From: Bacillota bacterium
GTDB taxonomy: Bacteria > Bacillota > Clostridia > Acetivibrionales > DTU013
Direction of reading: 5' to 3'
DNA length: 64,000 bases
Assembly (NCBI GenBank): GCA_023399355.1
Contig: JAEWQC010000294.1
Location: forward strand, 13,289-77,288
Below are positions 43,890 to 52,159 of the stretch, piece after piece. The translations under genes and the position numbers were made by a program. Numbering within the stretch: position 1 is the stretch's first letter; every line of letters begins with the position of its first letter. The notes below the pieces were generated by a model. It had not been told where the DNA came from and did no database searches. It saw only the letters and a list, made by a program, of their open reading frames with translations.

Positions 43890-46718
43890 ATGAAAGATTG
43901 TGGACTGCCAAAGGGACGTGAGGACCAGTGCTGCTTAAACCACGGTGGTATGTGTACTTTGGATACCGCAGACTTTTGCGAGATTGACAGAGCTGTGGGT
44001 ATGCGAGGGTGCGGATTTATTGGTGTAAATGACCGGTATCTGCTCTGGAAGTACGGGGTGCCATACAAGGAATTGACCTGCGGGAACTGCGGTTATTATG
44101 AAGCCGGCCAGTATAGCCAAGGTATTTGTGCGAATGTTGATGTCAGGCCTCATACAAAAGGTATTAAAGATAACGGAGAAACGAATTACATCAAATCGAA
44201 GGAATATTACAGTGGCGCTCATGCTTGTGGAAAATTTGTAAAAAAAGGAAGTGAGGCAATGCCAAAGAAGAAGGCCAATAATAGTGGTCATTGCGATACA
44301 TGTGGTCATAGAACAGCCTGCATCCTAAGCGGTAATAATGTGGAGCCAAGCGTGACAAGAAGCTGCGGAATGCATATGCCTGATGAATTATTTAACGGAT
44401 CAAATGCGGAGCACACATGCCAAGAATGCGAACACTTCGGGTCACCTCACTGGTTCAATGTGGACTTTCACAAAAGCCCGGAAGAGTGTTCATATGGCTG
44501 CACCTACGGTACTGACAATAAAACAGACGCACATTTTGCTAAGTATTTTGTGCGGAAATCGAATAAGGCTTGTAAATTCTTTGAACTAAAGGGGGTAGAA
44601 AAAGTGCCAAAACAGAAATATTGGACAAAGTGCGGCCGGCAATTCGCGAAGAATAGCACAGCCGTTGTGACGGGATACGATATCGATCTTCGCGAAGAAG
44701 GTACAATATCGGAAGTATATCAAATCCTTAAAAAAGAAGCTTTTGAAGCCTTAGTTGAATGCGTCCAATGTCCTTTCAAAGTTAAGGTAACAGAAGGATA
44801 TCCACCAATCTTTAAACGTTGGGAATGCCGAGCGGGATCCCGGGAGCCGAATCATACAACCGAGTGGACAGGTAGTCTGGAAGATAAAAACACCTTGAAT
44901 ATTCACAGCTTGGATCATCAGCTTTTGGAGGAAATACTTCAATTCTGCAAAGATCATCCCGACCTGGGTGCCGGATATAATGCCGACCATATGGCTGATT
45001 GCCGGCGGACGATATCTGTCAGCTGCAGCTCCAATAAGATGGGAATAGCGGCTAAGAAGGAACTTATAGACAAGTTTTTCTTTGTAACGCCGGTTACAAC
45101 AGATAAGCTGGTAAAAAAGCACCATTGCGGAAACTGTGATTATGGTCACTGGTTCAGCGGAGAGAATACTTATACCAGTGTGGTGTCAGATGATGGCATA
45201 CGCACCATAAAGCGTCCATGTGATACTGACACGCACTATTGTTATCAAGTTTCCGAGGAGGGGCAAAAGAAAATTGCCGCTGATAAAGATTTCGATCCGA
45301 ATACATCTCCTGATTGGTGTCCATTGGAAAAGAGTGCTCTTACGAATCAGCCAGAAGTCAAGGACGATCAATACGAAGGCAATGATGAATTATTTGTTGA
45401 GCAAAAATGTCGCATTTGTGGATGTACTGACAACAATGCTTGTGATGGCGGATGCTATTGGGTGGAACCTGATTTGTGCAGTAGATGTGCTGAAAATTCT
45501 TGTGACGAGACTAATTGTCCTTTTAATAATGGGCAGGGTAGCTGTTGCTTCGCTGAAGAGGATTCTGAGTGCGAGGGCTTTCAACAGATTGTTATTAAAG
45601 CTGTAGATGAGTATAGCTGTAAAAATCCTGATGTTTGCCTGACTCACAAGATAATCGTGGATCCGGATTCCTGTGATGTCCAGGGTGTGGGGAGTAACTT
45701 ATACGAACCTGAGAACGAAACCCCAGAAAATGATACAAAAACCCTGGAAAATGTGAACAAGACTACCATTTCTGCGAACGATACGAGAAAACCCGAAATA
45801 TTTGACTATTCCACGGTGGATGATGAAACAGCCCAGTATCTTCGGGAAAAAGCTTTCAGAATTGCAGAGATTTCCGGAAAGGCTAAAACCCTTATTGGGA
45901 AAGAGTTAAAAGATGCACAAGATGAATTATCCAAACGAGGGTATGGCTGTTTTGAAGAATGGTACACCGCAGGTGGATATTCGAAAACACAGGTATATCG
46001 TTTGATTAATCGTTATGATTTTGTTTGTTCCAATTTGGAACAAGCCAGCGAATTGGAACAGTTACCTGATTCTTTGATGTATGAGATTTCTAAGCCATCG
46101 GCACCAAAAAAACTTGTTGATGCAACTATTTTAGGTGACATCAAAACACATAAGGATTATAAGGCTATGGAAGAGAAGCTCAAAATCGCAGCCAAAGATA
46201 AGCAGTATTGGATGGAGCAGGCGAATATCGCTTCAGATCAGAGAGATAAGGAACACAAGCAAAGAGAAGCATTACTTCAGGAAAAAACCAGCATTAATAA
46301 AAACATTCAAAATCTTCAGCAACAGTTGGAGCAGGCAAAGCGCAATAGCAATCCTACAAAGGTCCAGGAGCTTGGTAAGAAGATTTCCGAGTACCAGGAG
46401 GAAATTGAAAACTATCAACAGCAGATAGGCACCTTAAATCAGCAGTTGGCGGAGAAGAACCGTGAGCTCAAGGAAAAGCCCATTGAAGTTTCCGCCACCA
46501 GGGAGATCATACCGGACGAGATTATGGATCTGATTTACAAGAAGGTAATTCACGCAATTGAAGCGGTCAAATTCCTCACGGACAGGGAAATCGAAATTTT
46601 TACTGAAGCTGTTGATTCCGATGAAACGCAAGATATCACCCTGACGATTGATTCCTCAATGAGCAGGCTCAGAAAAATTAAGCTGAAAATGTTTGATTCA
46701 GTGGAAGGTGCAAAGTAA
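43890..46718 (+). CDS. Large cysteine-rich protein with DUF3102-like and coiled-coil parts
   Basis: A 942-residue protein. Residues about 1-640 contain more than 50 cysteines in repeated CxxC-type clusters (TCGNCGYY, HCDTCGHRT, TCQECEHF, HCGNCDYGH, KCRICGC, LCSRC), suggesting many zinc ribbons. About 650-735 resembles DUF3102 (YLREKAFRIAEISGKAK..., EWYTAGGYSKTQVYRLINRY). About 770-870 is a long Gln/Glu/Lys coiled coil. Two internal in-frame starts, ATG 44259 (after AAGGAAGTGAGG) and GTG 44604 (after GGGGG), may give shorter products. Function unknown. Confidence 0.65.
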   Translation: MKDCGLPKGREDQCCLNHGGMCTLDTADFCEIDRAVGMRGCGFIGVNDRYLLWKYGVPYKELTCGNCGYYEAGQYSQGICANVDVRPHTKGIKDNGETNYIKSKEYYSGAHACGKFVKKGSEAMPKKKANNSGHCDTCGHRTACILSGNNVEPSVTRSCGMHMPDELFNGSNAEHTCQECEHFGSPHWFNVDFHKSPEECSYGCTYGTDNKTDAHFAKYFVRKSNKACKFFELKGVEKVPKQKYWTKCGRQFAKNSTAVVTGYDIDLREEGTISEVYQILKKEAFEALVECVQCPFKVKVTEGYPPIFKRWECRAGSREPNHTTEWTGSLEDKNTLNIHSLDHQLLEEILQFCKDHPDLGAGYNADHMADCRRTISVSCSSNKMGIAAKKELIDKFFFVTPVTTDKLVKKHHCGNCDYGHWFSGENTYTSVVSDDGIRTIKRPCDTDTHYCYQVSEEGQKKIAADKDFDPNTSPDWCPLEKSALTNQPEVKDDQYEGNDELFVEQKCRICGCTDNNACDGGCYWVEPDLCSRCAENSCDETNCPFNNGQGSCCFAEEDSECEGFQQIVIKAVDEYSCKNPDVCLTHKIIVDPDSCDVQGVGSNLYEPENETPENDTKTLENVNKTTISANDTRKPEIFDYSTVDDETAQYLREKAFRIAEISGKAKTLIGKELKDAQDELSKRGYGCFEEWYTAGGYSKTQVYRLINRYDFVCSNLEQASELEQLPDSLMYEISKPSAPKKLVDATILGDIKTHKDYKAMEEKLKIAAKDKQYWMEQANIASDQRDKEHKQREALLQEKTSINKNIQNLQQQLEQAKRNSNPTKVQELGKKISEYQEEIENYQQQIGTLNQQLAEKNRELKEKPIEVSATREIIPDEIMDLIYKKVIHAIEAVKFLTDREIEIFTEAVDSDETQDITLTIDSSMSRLRKIKLKMFDSVEGAK

Positions 46719-46753
46719 TAAAGCTTTACAAAGATGATTAAGGGAGGTTTTCC

Positions 46754-47227
46754 ATGATAATCAAGTCTATTACCCTGAGTCAGCCATATGCGACATTAAT
46801 CACTCTGGAGGAAAAGCAGATCGAGACAAGAGGCTGGCCGGCGAACTTCAAAGGAAAACTCGCCATTCATGCAGGAAAGAAGATCGATATCGAAGCCTGC
46901 CGGAATCCGCGAATCAAAGCAGTCCTTGAAAAACACGGAATTATGATTCCGGAAAAACTGCCTACCGGTTGCGTTCTTTCCATCTGCAATCTGTTCGATT
47001 GTGTCCAGATGCAGTACAGTTCGGAAGCAAGACACAATATTATAGTGCCGGGATATAAGCTTTCTGATCAGGAATATGATTTCGGATGTTATGAACATGG
47101 GCGGTGGGCATGGATTCTTGCAAATGTAAGAAAGCTGGATACTCCAATTCCGGCAGTCGGAAAGCTGAAGCTCTGGGATTTTGATACGGACAAAACAAAG
47201 GTTTACGGACGAGGATGGAGTGCATGA
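46754..47227 (+). CDS. ASCH-domain protein
   Basis: A 157-residue ASCH protein: LSQPYATLITLEEKQIETRGW, GKLAIHAGKK, GCVLSICNLFDCVQMQ and the GRWAWILANV strand. ASCH/PUA-like domains bind RNA or modified bases. They are frequent in phages near replication genes. Confidence 0.8.
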   Translation: MIIKSITLSQPYATLITLEEKQIETRGWPANFKGKLAIHAGKKIDIEACRNPRIKAVLEKHGIMIPEKLPTGCVLSICNLFDCVQMQYSSEARHNIIVPGYKLSDQEYDFGCYEHGRWAWILANVRKLDTPIPAVGKLKLWDFDTDKTKVYGRGWSA

Positions 47228-47279
47228 GCTGCCGCGATTGGTGTAGGAGAAAGAAGCCTGTGAGATGAGGGAGGTTATT

Positions 47280-47498
47280 ATGTACGACATGGTTGATAAA
47301 TGTATTGGAATAGAATCGGTTGTTGCCAGGATAGAAATAGATGAATCTTCAAGTATCGATGCAAAACTTACTTTACTGCATTCACATTATGAAAACAGCT
47401 ATGGCGAGTTTATTCCTGCAAAGAGCATCACACTTTATGGGAAAGAAAACTTGAATAAATTAAGGAATCTTCTAAATGAATGTTTAGCAGAAGAATAA
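47280..47498 (+). CDS. Small phage protein
   Basis: A 72-residue protein with ATG 47280 after GGGAGG. The sequence ends in helix NLNKLRNLLNECLAEE. No family recognised. Confidence 0.5.
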   Translation: MYDMVDKCIGIESVVARIEIDESSSIDAKLTLLHSHYENSYGEFIPAKSITLYGKENLNKLRNLLNECLAEE

Positions 47499-47512
47499 GA
47501 GGGGTGATCAGG

Positions 47513-47644
47513 ATGGATGACAAGGGAAAAGGGTTTAAGGCCGGGGATGAATGTCCGTTTTGCGATTGTGAGCTTGCAGTGGAGGATGGCGTGGTCAGGT
47601 GTACGGATGATGACTGCTTCTTTAATGAGGTGCAATTGGAGTAG
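47513..47644 (+). CDS. Small zinc-ribbon-like phage protein
   Basis: A 43-residue protein with ECPFCDCE and RCTDDDC, enough for a one-zinc knuckle. ATG 47513 follows GGGGTGATCAGG. Confidence 0.5.
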   Translation: MDDKGKGFKAGDECPFCDCELAVEDGVVRCTDDDCFFNEVQLE

Positions 47645-47716
47645 GGATTTATATTTCTGCCCGACTTGCAATCATGGTTTGGAGAGCTTGTAACAGTAGG
47701 ACTGGAGGGATTGGGA

Positions 47717-47863
47717 ATGAATGAAAGTTTAAGAACGGCAATACAAGAGGCGTTTGCGGGATGTCTTACCAACGAAGATGTTACCATGCTTTATGCTGAA
47801 TTGCGGCTCGAAATAGACATGCAAATGAAAAATATGCATGGAAGTGTAAATAGCGAGGATTAA
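47717..47863 (+). CDS. Small phage protein
   Basis: A 48-residue helical protein, ATG 47717 after GGAGGG. No family recognised. Confidence 0.45.
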   Translation: MNESLRTAIQEAFAGCLTNEDVTMLYAELRLEIDMQMKNMHGSVNSED

Positions 47864-47913
47864 TTCGACATAGCAGGATTGTGAGCGGCAATGCCGCAGA
47901 AAGCGAGGATTTT

Positions 47914-48387
47914 ATGGAAAAGAATATGAAGTCCGGAAGAAAGTATTTTATCATTAACATTGACGAGCCTTATGCAGAACAGATATATGATGTTCTTAAA
48001 GCCGGGCAGACCGCGAAAGGGCAATGGCCTGAAGGTGATATATCTTTTGATGAGTGGAAGGAACAAACTTTTGGTGCGAATCAATCTGAGTTAAAAGCAT
48101 TCCGAGTTGATGATTACCAAACTGTAGCTGCACGCAGTCTTGATGAGGCAAAGCGGTTTTATATCGATGAATTGGGCGGTGAGGCAGAAGATTTTGAAGG
48201 ATATGAAATTGACCCCGACAATGAAATAATGTGGTTTCCAATGTCTACACTGCCATCAAAATACCATATACCACCTTTTAGGGATTTTGAAGGTGATAAA
48301 TGTGTAGAGGTTACTTTGAGAGTTGCAATGGATCATCGGTCAGATGCAGATTCGTATCTTTTGTCTGTCAGCTCAGAACTTTTGTAA
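47914..48387 (+). CDS. Hypothetical phage protein
   Basis: A 157-residue acidic protein (ATG 47914 after GCGAGG; a GTG at 47881 is an alternative start). It includes ARSLDEAKRFYIDELGGEAEDFEGYEI. No family recognised. Confidence 0.6.
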   Translation: MEKNMKSGRKYFIINIDEPYAEQIYDVLKAGQTAKGQWPEGDISFDEWKEQTFGANQSELKAFRVDDYQTVAARSLDEAKRFYIDELGGEAEDFEGYEIDPDNEIMWFPMSTLPSKYHIPPFRDFEGDKCVEVTLRVAMDHRSDADSYLLSVSSELL

Positions 48388-48461
48388 GTTCGCAATAGTA
48401 GAATATTTTGAAAAAACAAGAGAGAGATAAATACAAGGGATGAAGAAAGGCGGGGGCTGAT

Positions 48462-48998
48462 ATGGATATTTCGCTGGAGAAGATTATTGAAATAGGAGTG
48501 CAGGCAGGAGTACGGGAGGCAATGGACAGATTGGGCAGGGAAAAGGAGGAGAGAAGGAAGGGACGGCATGATCGTCGGCTTAGGAATACAGATCTATTAT
48601 TGAAAAATTATAAGACATTTATTGCACATTGCAAAACAGCAATATACACCAGCAAGCAGTTGGCTGAGAATAATGCCATTGATATTCTTGATGAGATCGA
48701 GGATAGTGATGATGAGGTCTATATTCAGTCGATCATGCGGACCAAGGAGAGGACGGCTATCATTGTTAAGCATATTAAAAGGATTCTGGAGTATTATCGA
48801 TACTTATCGAGAAAGGATTCGGAATTAGAGCGGAAATGCAATGTAGTTTTCGGGATTTACATTGAAAAAAAGACGTACCGACAGATGGCCGAAGAATTGT
48901 ATTGCAGTACAAAGACGATTGATCGGGATCGAAGGGAGGCAATTGAGGAACTGTCAGTACTAATCTTTGGAGTAGATGGGTTGAAACTAGATATGTAA
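48462..48998 (+). CDS. ArpU-like late transcription regulator
   Basis: A 178-residue protein with a charged helical N-terminal half and a C-terminal sigma-region-4-like helix-turn-helix (VVFGIYIEKKTYRQMAEELYCSTKTIDRDRREAIEEL). Phage ArpU/RinA-type proteins switch on late genes. It stands last in the early operon, right before a terminator and the late block. Confidence 0.75.
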   Translation: MDISLEKIIEIGVQAGVREAMDRLGREKEERRKGRHDRRLRNTDLLLKNYKTFIAHCKTAIYTSKQLAENNAIDILDEIEDSDDEVYIQSIMRTKERTAIIVKHIKRILEYYRYLSRKDSELERKCNVVFGIYIEKKTYRQMAEELYCSTKTIDRDRREAIEELSVLIFGVDGLKLDM

Positions 48999-49025
48999 TT
49001 TTAAATTAGATGAACTTTACTATAT

Positions 49026-49050
49026 AAGCCGCTTTTATAAGCGGCTTTTT
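49026..49050 (+). terminator. Terminator of the early operon
   Basis: AAGCCGCTT (49026-49034) pairs with AAGCGGCTT (49039-49047), loop TTAT, then TTTTT. Confidence 0.85.
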
Positions 49051-49148
49051 AAAGGATTTTTTACAGATATGGCGAATTACGGTATAAGGGTATTACAATG
49101 AAATGTATAATCTATCAAATAGATTATTAAAGTATTTGGAGGTGTTAA

Positions 49149-50309
49149 ATGAAAAGAATAATAGGTTTAATTATCGTATTAATGGTTATTACCTCAAATA
49201 GTATTGTTTACGGGGCTGAAAGCTCACAGGAAATAAAAAAAATAAAGGTTTACTTTGAGACAAAAGAAGCTACATTAAAAAACCCGGTAATCAGTGTTAA
49301 TGATTCAGTTCTGATGTCATATGACGATCTTTTTCCTAATTTAGGTATTCTAAATGACAAGAACCATATTATATGGAATAGTAAAGGTAAAAGTTTAACT
49401 ATTATATATGGCAAGCAAAAAATCCTATATAAGATTGACTTTAATATTGCCAATGTAAGTAACAAAAAATTCAATCTTGATGCCAAACCAATTATTTATA
49501 AAAATAAGCCTTATATCCCAATAACATCTGTCGAAAGTGTTTTTAGTAAGAAAGTTTGTTATGATAATTATTTAAATCGTCTATACATCCGGGATATGAT
49601 AGAATTTAAAAAGATTAAAGACATTTTAGTAAAATCAATTGATGCATCACAAAAAATACGCAACGGATCTAGTGTTTATGAATATAAAGATAAAAAAGTT
49701 CAAATAAAAGATGTATATACATTTGATTGCATAACACATATTTTGCATAGAAAAGGTACTATTACTGATGAAGCTGTAAATGACTTTGAGAGCTACTACA
49801 TTAATGATTTAACTTATGAAAGATATACGGTTCATAAAGGCAATTCAGAACCAACTTATGAATGGCACATGAAGAAGGCTACCGATGAGGATATAAATGT
49901 GTATAACTTATACACTGTTTTTTCAAACAGGTTTAATATACAAGATTCCACAATAGCTGGAGCGACCTTTAAAGTAGTTGGAAATGAAATTATTATTAGT
50001 GGAAAGTCATTACTCTACTTTAAAGATTCCGAGTATGATAACAAGAAACAGGAGATTCCAAATACATCGTTTGAGATTCATATTGGTAAAACAGACAATT
50101 TGATCAAGAAATATAATTATAGTTGTCAAAGTATTTTACTGTACAACCCTGAAGCACCTACTAAATTTGATAATGGTATGTCACAATATTATACATCCGT
50201 TAATAGCAGTGAAAACGTCTCTATGCCTGATTTTAGCAGGGAGGTAGTTGTAGACGATACTAATATTATACCTATTGACGATGATACTAATATTAGAATT
50301 ACATATTGA
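49149..50309 (+). CDS. Secreted copper-amine-oxidase-N-like protein (cargo gene)
   Basis: A 386-residue, AT-rich gene. A signal peptide (KRIIGLIIVLMVITSNSIVYGA, about 2-23) is followed by the beta repeat seen in 'copper amine oxidase N-terminal' proteins of Firmicutes (VLMSYDDLFPNLGI..., KPYIPITSVESVF, NRLYIRD). A C-terminal region of unknown fold follows. It lies between two terminators with its own TATAAT (49106-49111), so it is probably a lysogenic-conversion gene expressed from the prophage. It is not needed for the virion. Confidence 0.65.
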   Translation: MKRIIGLIIVLMVITSNSIVYGAESSQEIKKIKVYFETKEATLKNPVISVNDSVLMSYDDLFPNLGILNDKNHIIWNSKGKSLTIIYGKQKILYKIDFNIANVSNKKFNLDAKPIIYKNKPYIPITSVESVFSKKVCYDNYLNRLYIRDMIEFKKIKDILVKSIDASQKIRNGSSVYEYKDKKVQIKDVYTFDCITHILHRKGTITDEAVNDFESYYINDLTYERYTVHKGNSEPTYEWHMKKATDEDINVYNLYTVFSNRFNIQDSTIAGATFKVVGNEIIISGKSLLYFKDSEYDNKKQEIPNTSFEIHIGKTDNLIKKYNYSCQSILLYNPEAPTKFDNGMSQYYTSVNSSENVSMPDFSREVVVDDTNIIPIDDDTNIRITY

Positions 50310-50331
50310 GCCAAATGTCTAAAAGACGTCC

Positions 50332-50360
50332 TTGACAAGTCTACATAGCAGATTTAATAT
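50332..50360 (+). promoter_or_regulatory. Candidate late-operon promoter
   Basis: TTGACA (50332-50337), a 17-base spacer and TAATAT (50355-50360), pointing at the packaging and head genes. A terminator lies only about 10-40 bases after the predicted start. Confidence 0.6.
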
Positions 50361-50375
50361 GATAATGTGAAAAAT

Positions 50376-50403
50376 ACCGCTTGAGAAAACCCAGGCGGTT
50401 TTT
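50376..50403 (+). terminator. Terminator just after the late promoter
   Basis: ACCGC (50376-50380) pairs with GCGGT (50395-50399), followed by a T run. It may end the cargo gene transcript, or attenuate the late promoter. Confidence 0.6.
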
Positions 50404-50425
50404 CTATTTTGAGGTGGGTGATTTT

Positions 50426-50974
50426 ATGAATATCGTTGAGCCGATCCGGGATCCGGACAAGGTGAAGCTGATCAGCACATATCTCAAGCAGAGCTGCGAC
50501 CGCAACTATATCATGTTCATGATCGGTATTTATTCGGGACTGAGGATATCGGACATACTGCGACTGAGAGTAAGAGATATCAAGGACAAGAACCTGATCA
50601 GTATCCGCGAAGCCAAAACCAGGAAACAAAAGACATTCACCATTAACCCGATCCTGAAGAAAGAGATCAAGGTATACTGTGAAGGCAAGGATCAGAACGA
50701 ATACCTGATCAAGAGCAGAAAGGGCAAGAACAAACCGATCACCAGGGAGATGGCCTACAGAGTTTTACATGAGATAGGCGATCTCTTCAGCCTCCCTTAT
50801 CTTGGCACTCATACAATGAGAAAGACATTCGGATACCATCATTACATGCAGTATAAGGACGTGGTCCTGCTGCAGAACATTTTCAACCATTCCAGCCCGA
50901 CAGTGACGCTCCGGTACATTGGTTATGAGCAGGAGAAGATGGACAAGAGTATCAAGGATTTCAAAATTTTTTAA
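50426..50974 (+). CDS. Small tyrosine recombinase
   Basis: A 182-residue, catalytic-domain-only tyrosine recombinase. GIYSGLRISDILRLRVRDI holds the first Arg, THTMRKTFGYH the His and second Arg, and LRYIGY the Tyr. ATG 50426 follows GAGGTGG. It lacks the N-terminal arm-binding domain. In such phages these genes lie next to the terminase and may resolve or process phage DNA. Integration itself is assigned to the serine recombinase. Confidence 0.8.
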   Translation: MNIVEPIRDPDKVKLISTYLKQSCDRNYIMFMIGIYSGLRISDILRLRVRDIKDKNLISIREAKTRKQKTFTINPILKKEIKVYCEGKDQNEYLIKSRKGKNKPITREMAYRVLHEIGDLFSLPYLGTHTMRKTFGYHHYMQYKDVVLLQNIFNHSSPTVTLRYIGYEQEKMDKSIKDFKIF

Positions 50975-51000
50975 TCATGGATGTCACATATTGTATCGAC

Positions 51001-51143
51001 GTTACATTCAGTTTTCCGATTTAGGTGAAGTGCTTAATATTGATGGCTGCGAGCCAATAGCGCGAATGCAACAGAATTAGTATTATGTTGCATTCAGAAA
51101 ATTTTCTCTTCCTTAATTTAAGCAAAAAGATCATGTTACATTC
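51001..51143 (+). repeat. GTTRCATTC repeats before the packaging genes
   Basis: Three direct copies (GTTACATTC at 51001-51009, GTTGCATTC at 51087-51095, GTTACATTC at 51135-51143) and one inverted copy (GAATGCAAC at 51064-51072). The inverted and second copies form a perfect 9-base stem. The position, just upstream of the HNH and terminase genes, suits a terminase recognition (cos/pac) region. No gene occupies this gap. Confidence 0.5.
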
Positions 51144-51154
51144 GAGGTGATTTG

Positions 51155-51550
51155 GTGGCAAACAGGTCAAAACGGCCATGTGCTTATCCGATGTGTTCTG
51201 CCCTGGTTGATAGAGGTTATTGCGACAGACACAGGAATGTAAGCCAGCTCCACGACAGGCGGAGAGGCTCTGCTTCAAGCCGTGGCTACACATATAAATG
51301 GCAGCAGTATTCAAAGTGGTTTCTACAGCTGTCAGAGAATACATTCTGCAAACTACAGCTTCCTGGCTGCACCAATTTGTCGGAGTGTGTTGATCATGTC
51401 GACCCGCCCGATGGACCTGATGATCCACGGTTTTGGGATACAGACAACCATCAGGGTGCCTGCATCCACTGCAACAGTGTCAAGGGACATAAACGTATTG
51501 AAGGAAAGGGCAAACCGTTTGAATCCGTACAAAGGGGAGGGGGTGGGTGA
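51155..51550 (+). CDS. HNH endonuclease next to terminase
   Basis: A 131-residue HNH nuclease. A zinc-like head (CAYPMCSALVDRGYCDRHR) is followed by ECVDHVDPPDGPDDPRFWDTDNHQGACIHCNSVKG, holding the H-N-H residues and CxxC. Such proteins assist terminase in cos-type HK97-like phages. The start is GTG 51155 after GAGGTGA; TTG 51152 is an alternative. Confidence 0.85.
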   Translation: MANRSKRPCAYPMCSALVDRGYCDRHRNVSQLHDRRRGSASSRGYTYKWQQYSKWFLQLSENTFCKLQLPGCTNLSECVDHVDPPDGPDDPRFWDTDNHQGACIHCNSVKGHKRIEGKGKPFESVQRGGGG

Positions 51551-51649
51551 AATCTCTACAGCATTTGAATTCAAGACCGCGTGCTGCCTCGGGTGTGAAA
51601 AAATGTCGTGAAATCAAAGTTCTATATATTTTTAGGGGAGGTGATGCCG

Positions 51650-52159
51650 GTGCCGGGAAGACCAGCGAAAAACATTGACTGGCATATTGCCAATGGAAAC
51701 CGGAGGCATTTGACAAATGACGAAATAGAATCAAGGTCAGAACATGAAGCAAGCATCCGGTCGGGAGTCAGGAATTTCAAAGCCAGCGAACAGGTCATGA
51801 AAAATATGGTTGCCCTGAATCAATTCAAAAAGTTGAAGAGGCTTTTCAGGTGCATCAAATGTATTGAAGGCATGGATGAGAATATTATTAATCGTTACTG
51901 CCTTCTTTTTGCAGAAGCGGAAGCTTTGGAGAAACTGCTGCTGACCATGAATGATGACGTTGACAATTGTGAAGATTTTAATGACAGATTGTCATTGTAC
52001 AAAGCCATATCCGGAACACAGGCCGGCTTGAACAAATCCAGAGACATGCTTCTGAAAATCGAGGACCGGCTTCTGCTGAATCCGACATCCCGAATAAAGA
52101 ATGTGCCACCAATGCCAAAGAAGCAGGGAGAAGATCCGAATGCGGAACTATTCGATTGA
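51650..52159 (+). CDS. Terminase small subunit, P27-like
   Basis: A 169-residue protein beginning MPGRPAKNIDWHIANGNRRHLTNDEI, typical of the P27/HK97 gp1-like small subunit that binds the packaging site. GTG 51650 has the best spacing from GGGGAGG; ATG 51644 is the alternative. It overlaps the large subunit gene by 20 bases. Confidence 0.82.
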   Translation: MPGRPAKNIDWHIANGNRRHLTNDEIESRSEHEASIRSGVRNFKASEQVMKNMVALNQFKKLKRLFRCIKCIEGMDENIINRYCLLFAEAEALEKLLLTMNDDVDNCEDFNDRLSLYKAISGTQAGLNKSRDMLLKIEDRLLLNPTSRIKNVPPMPKKQGEDPNAELFD

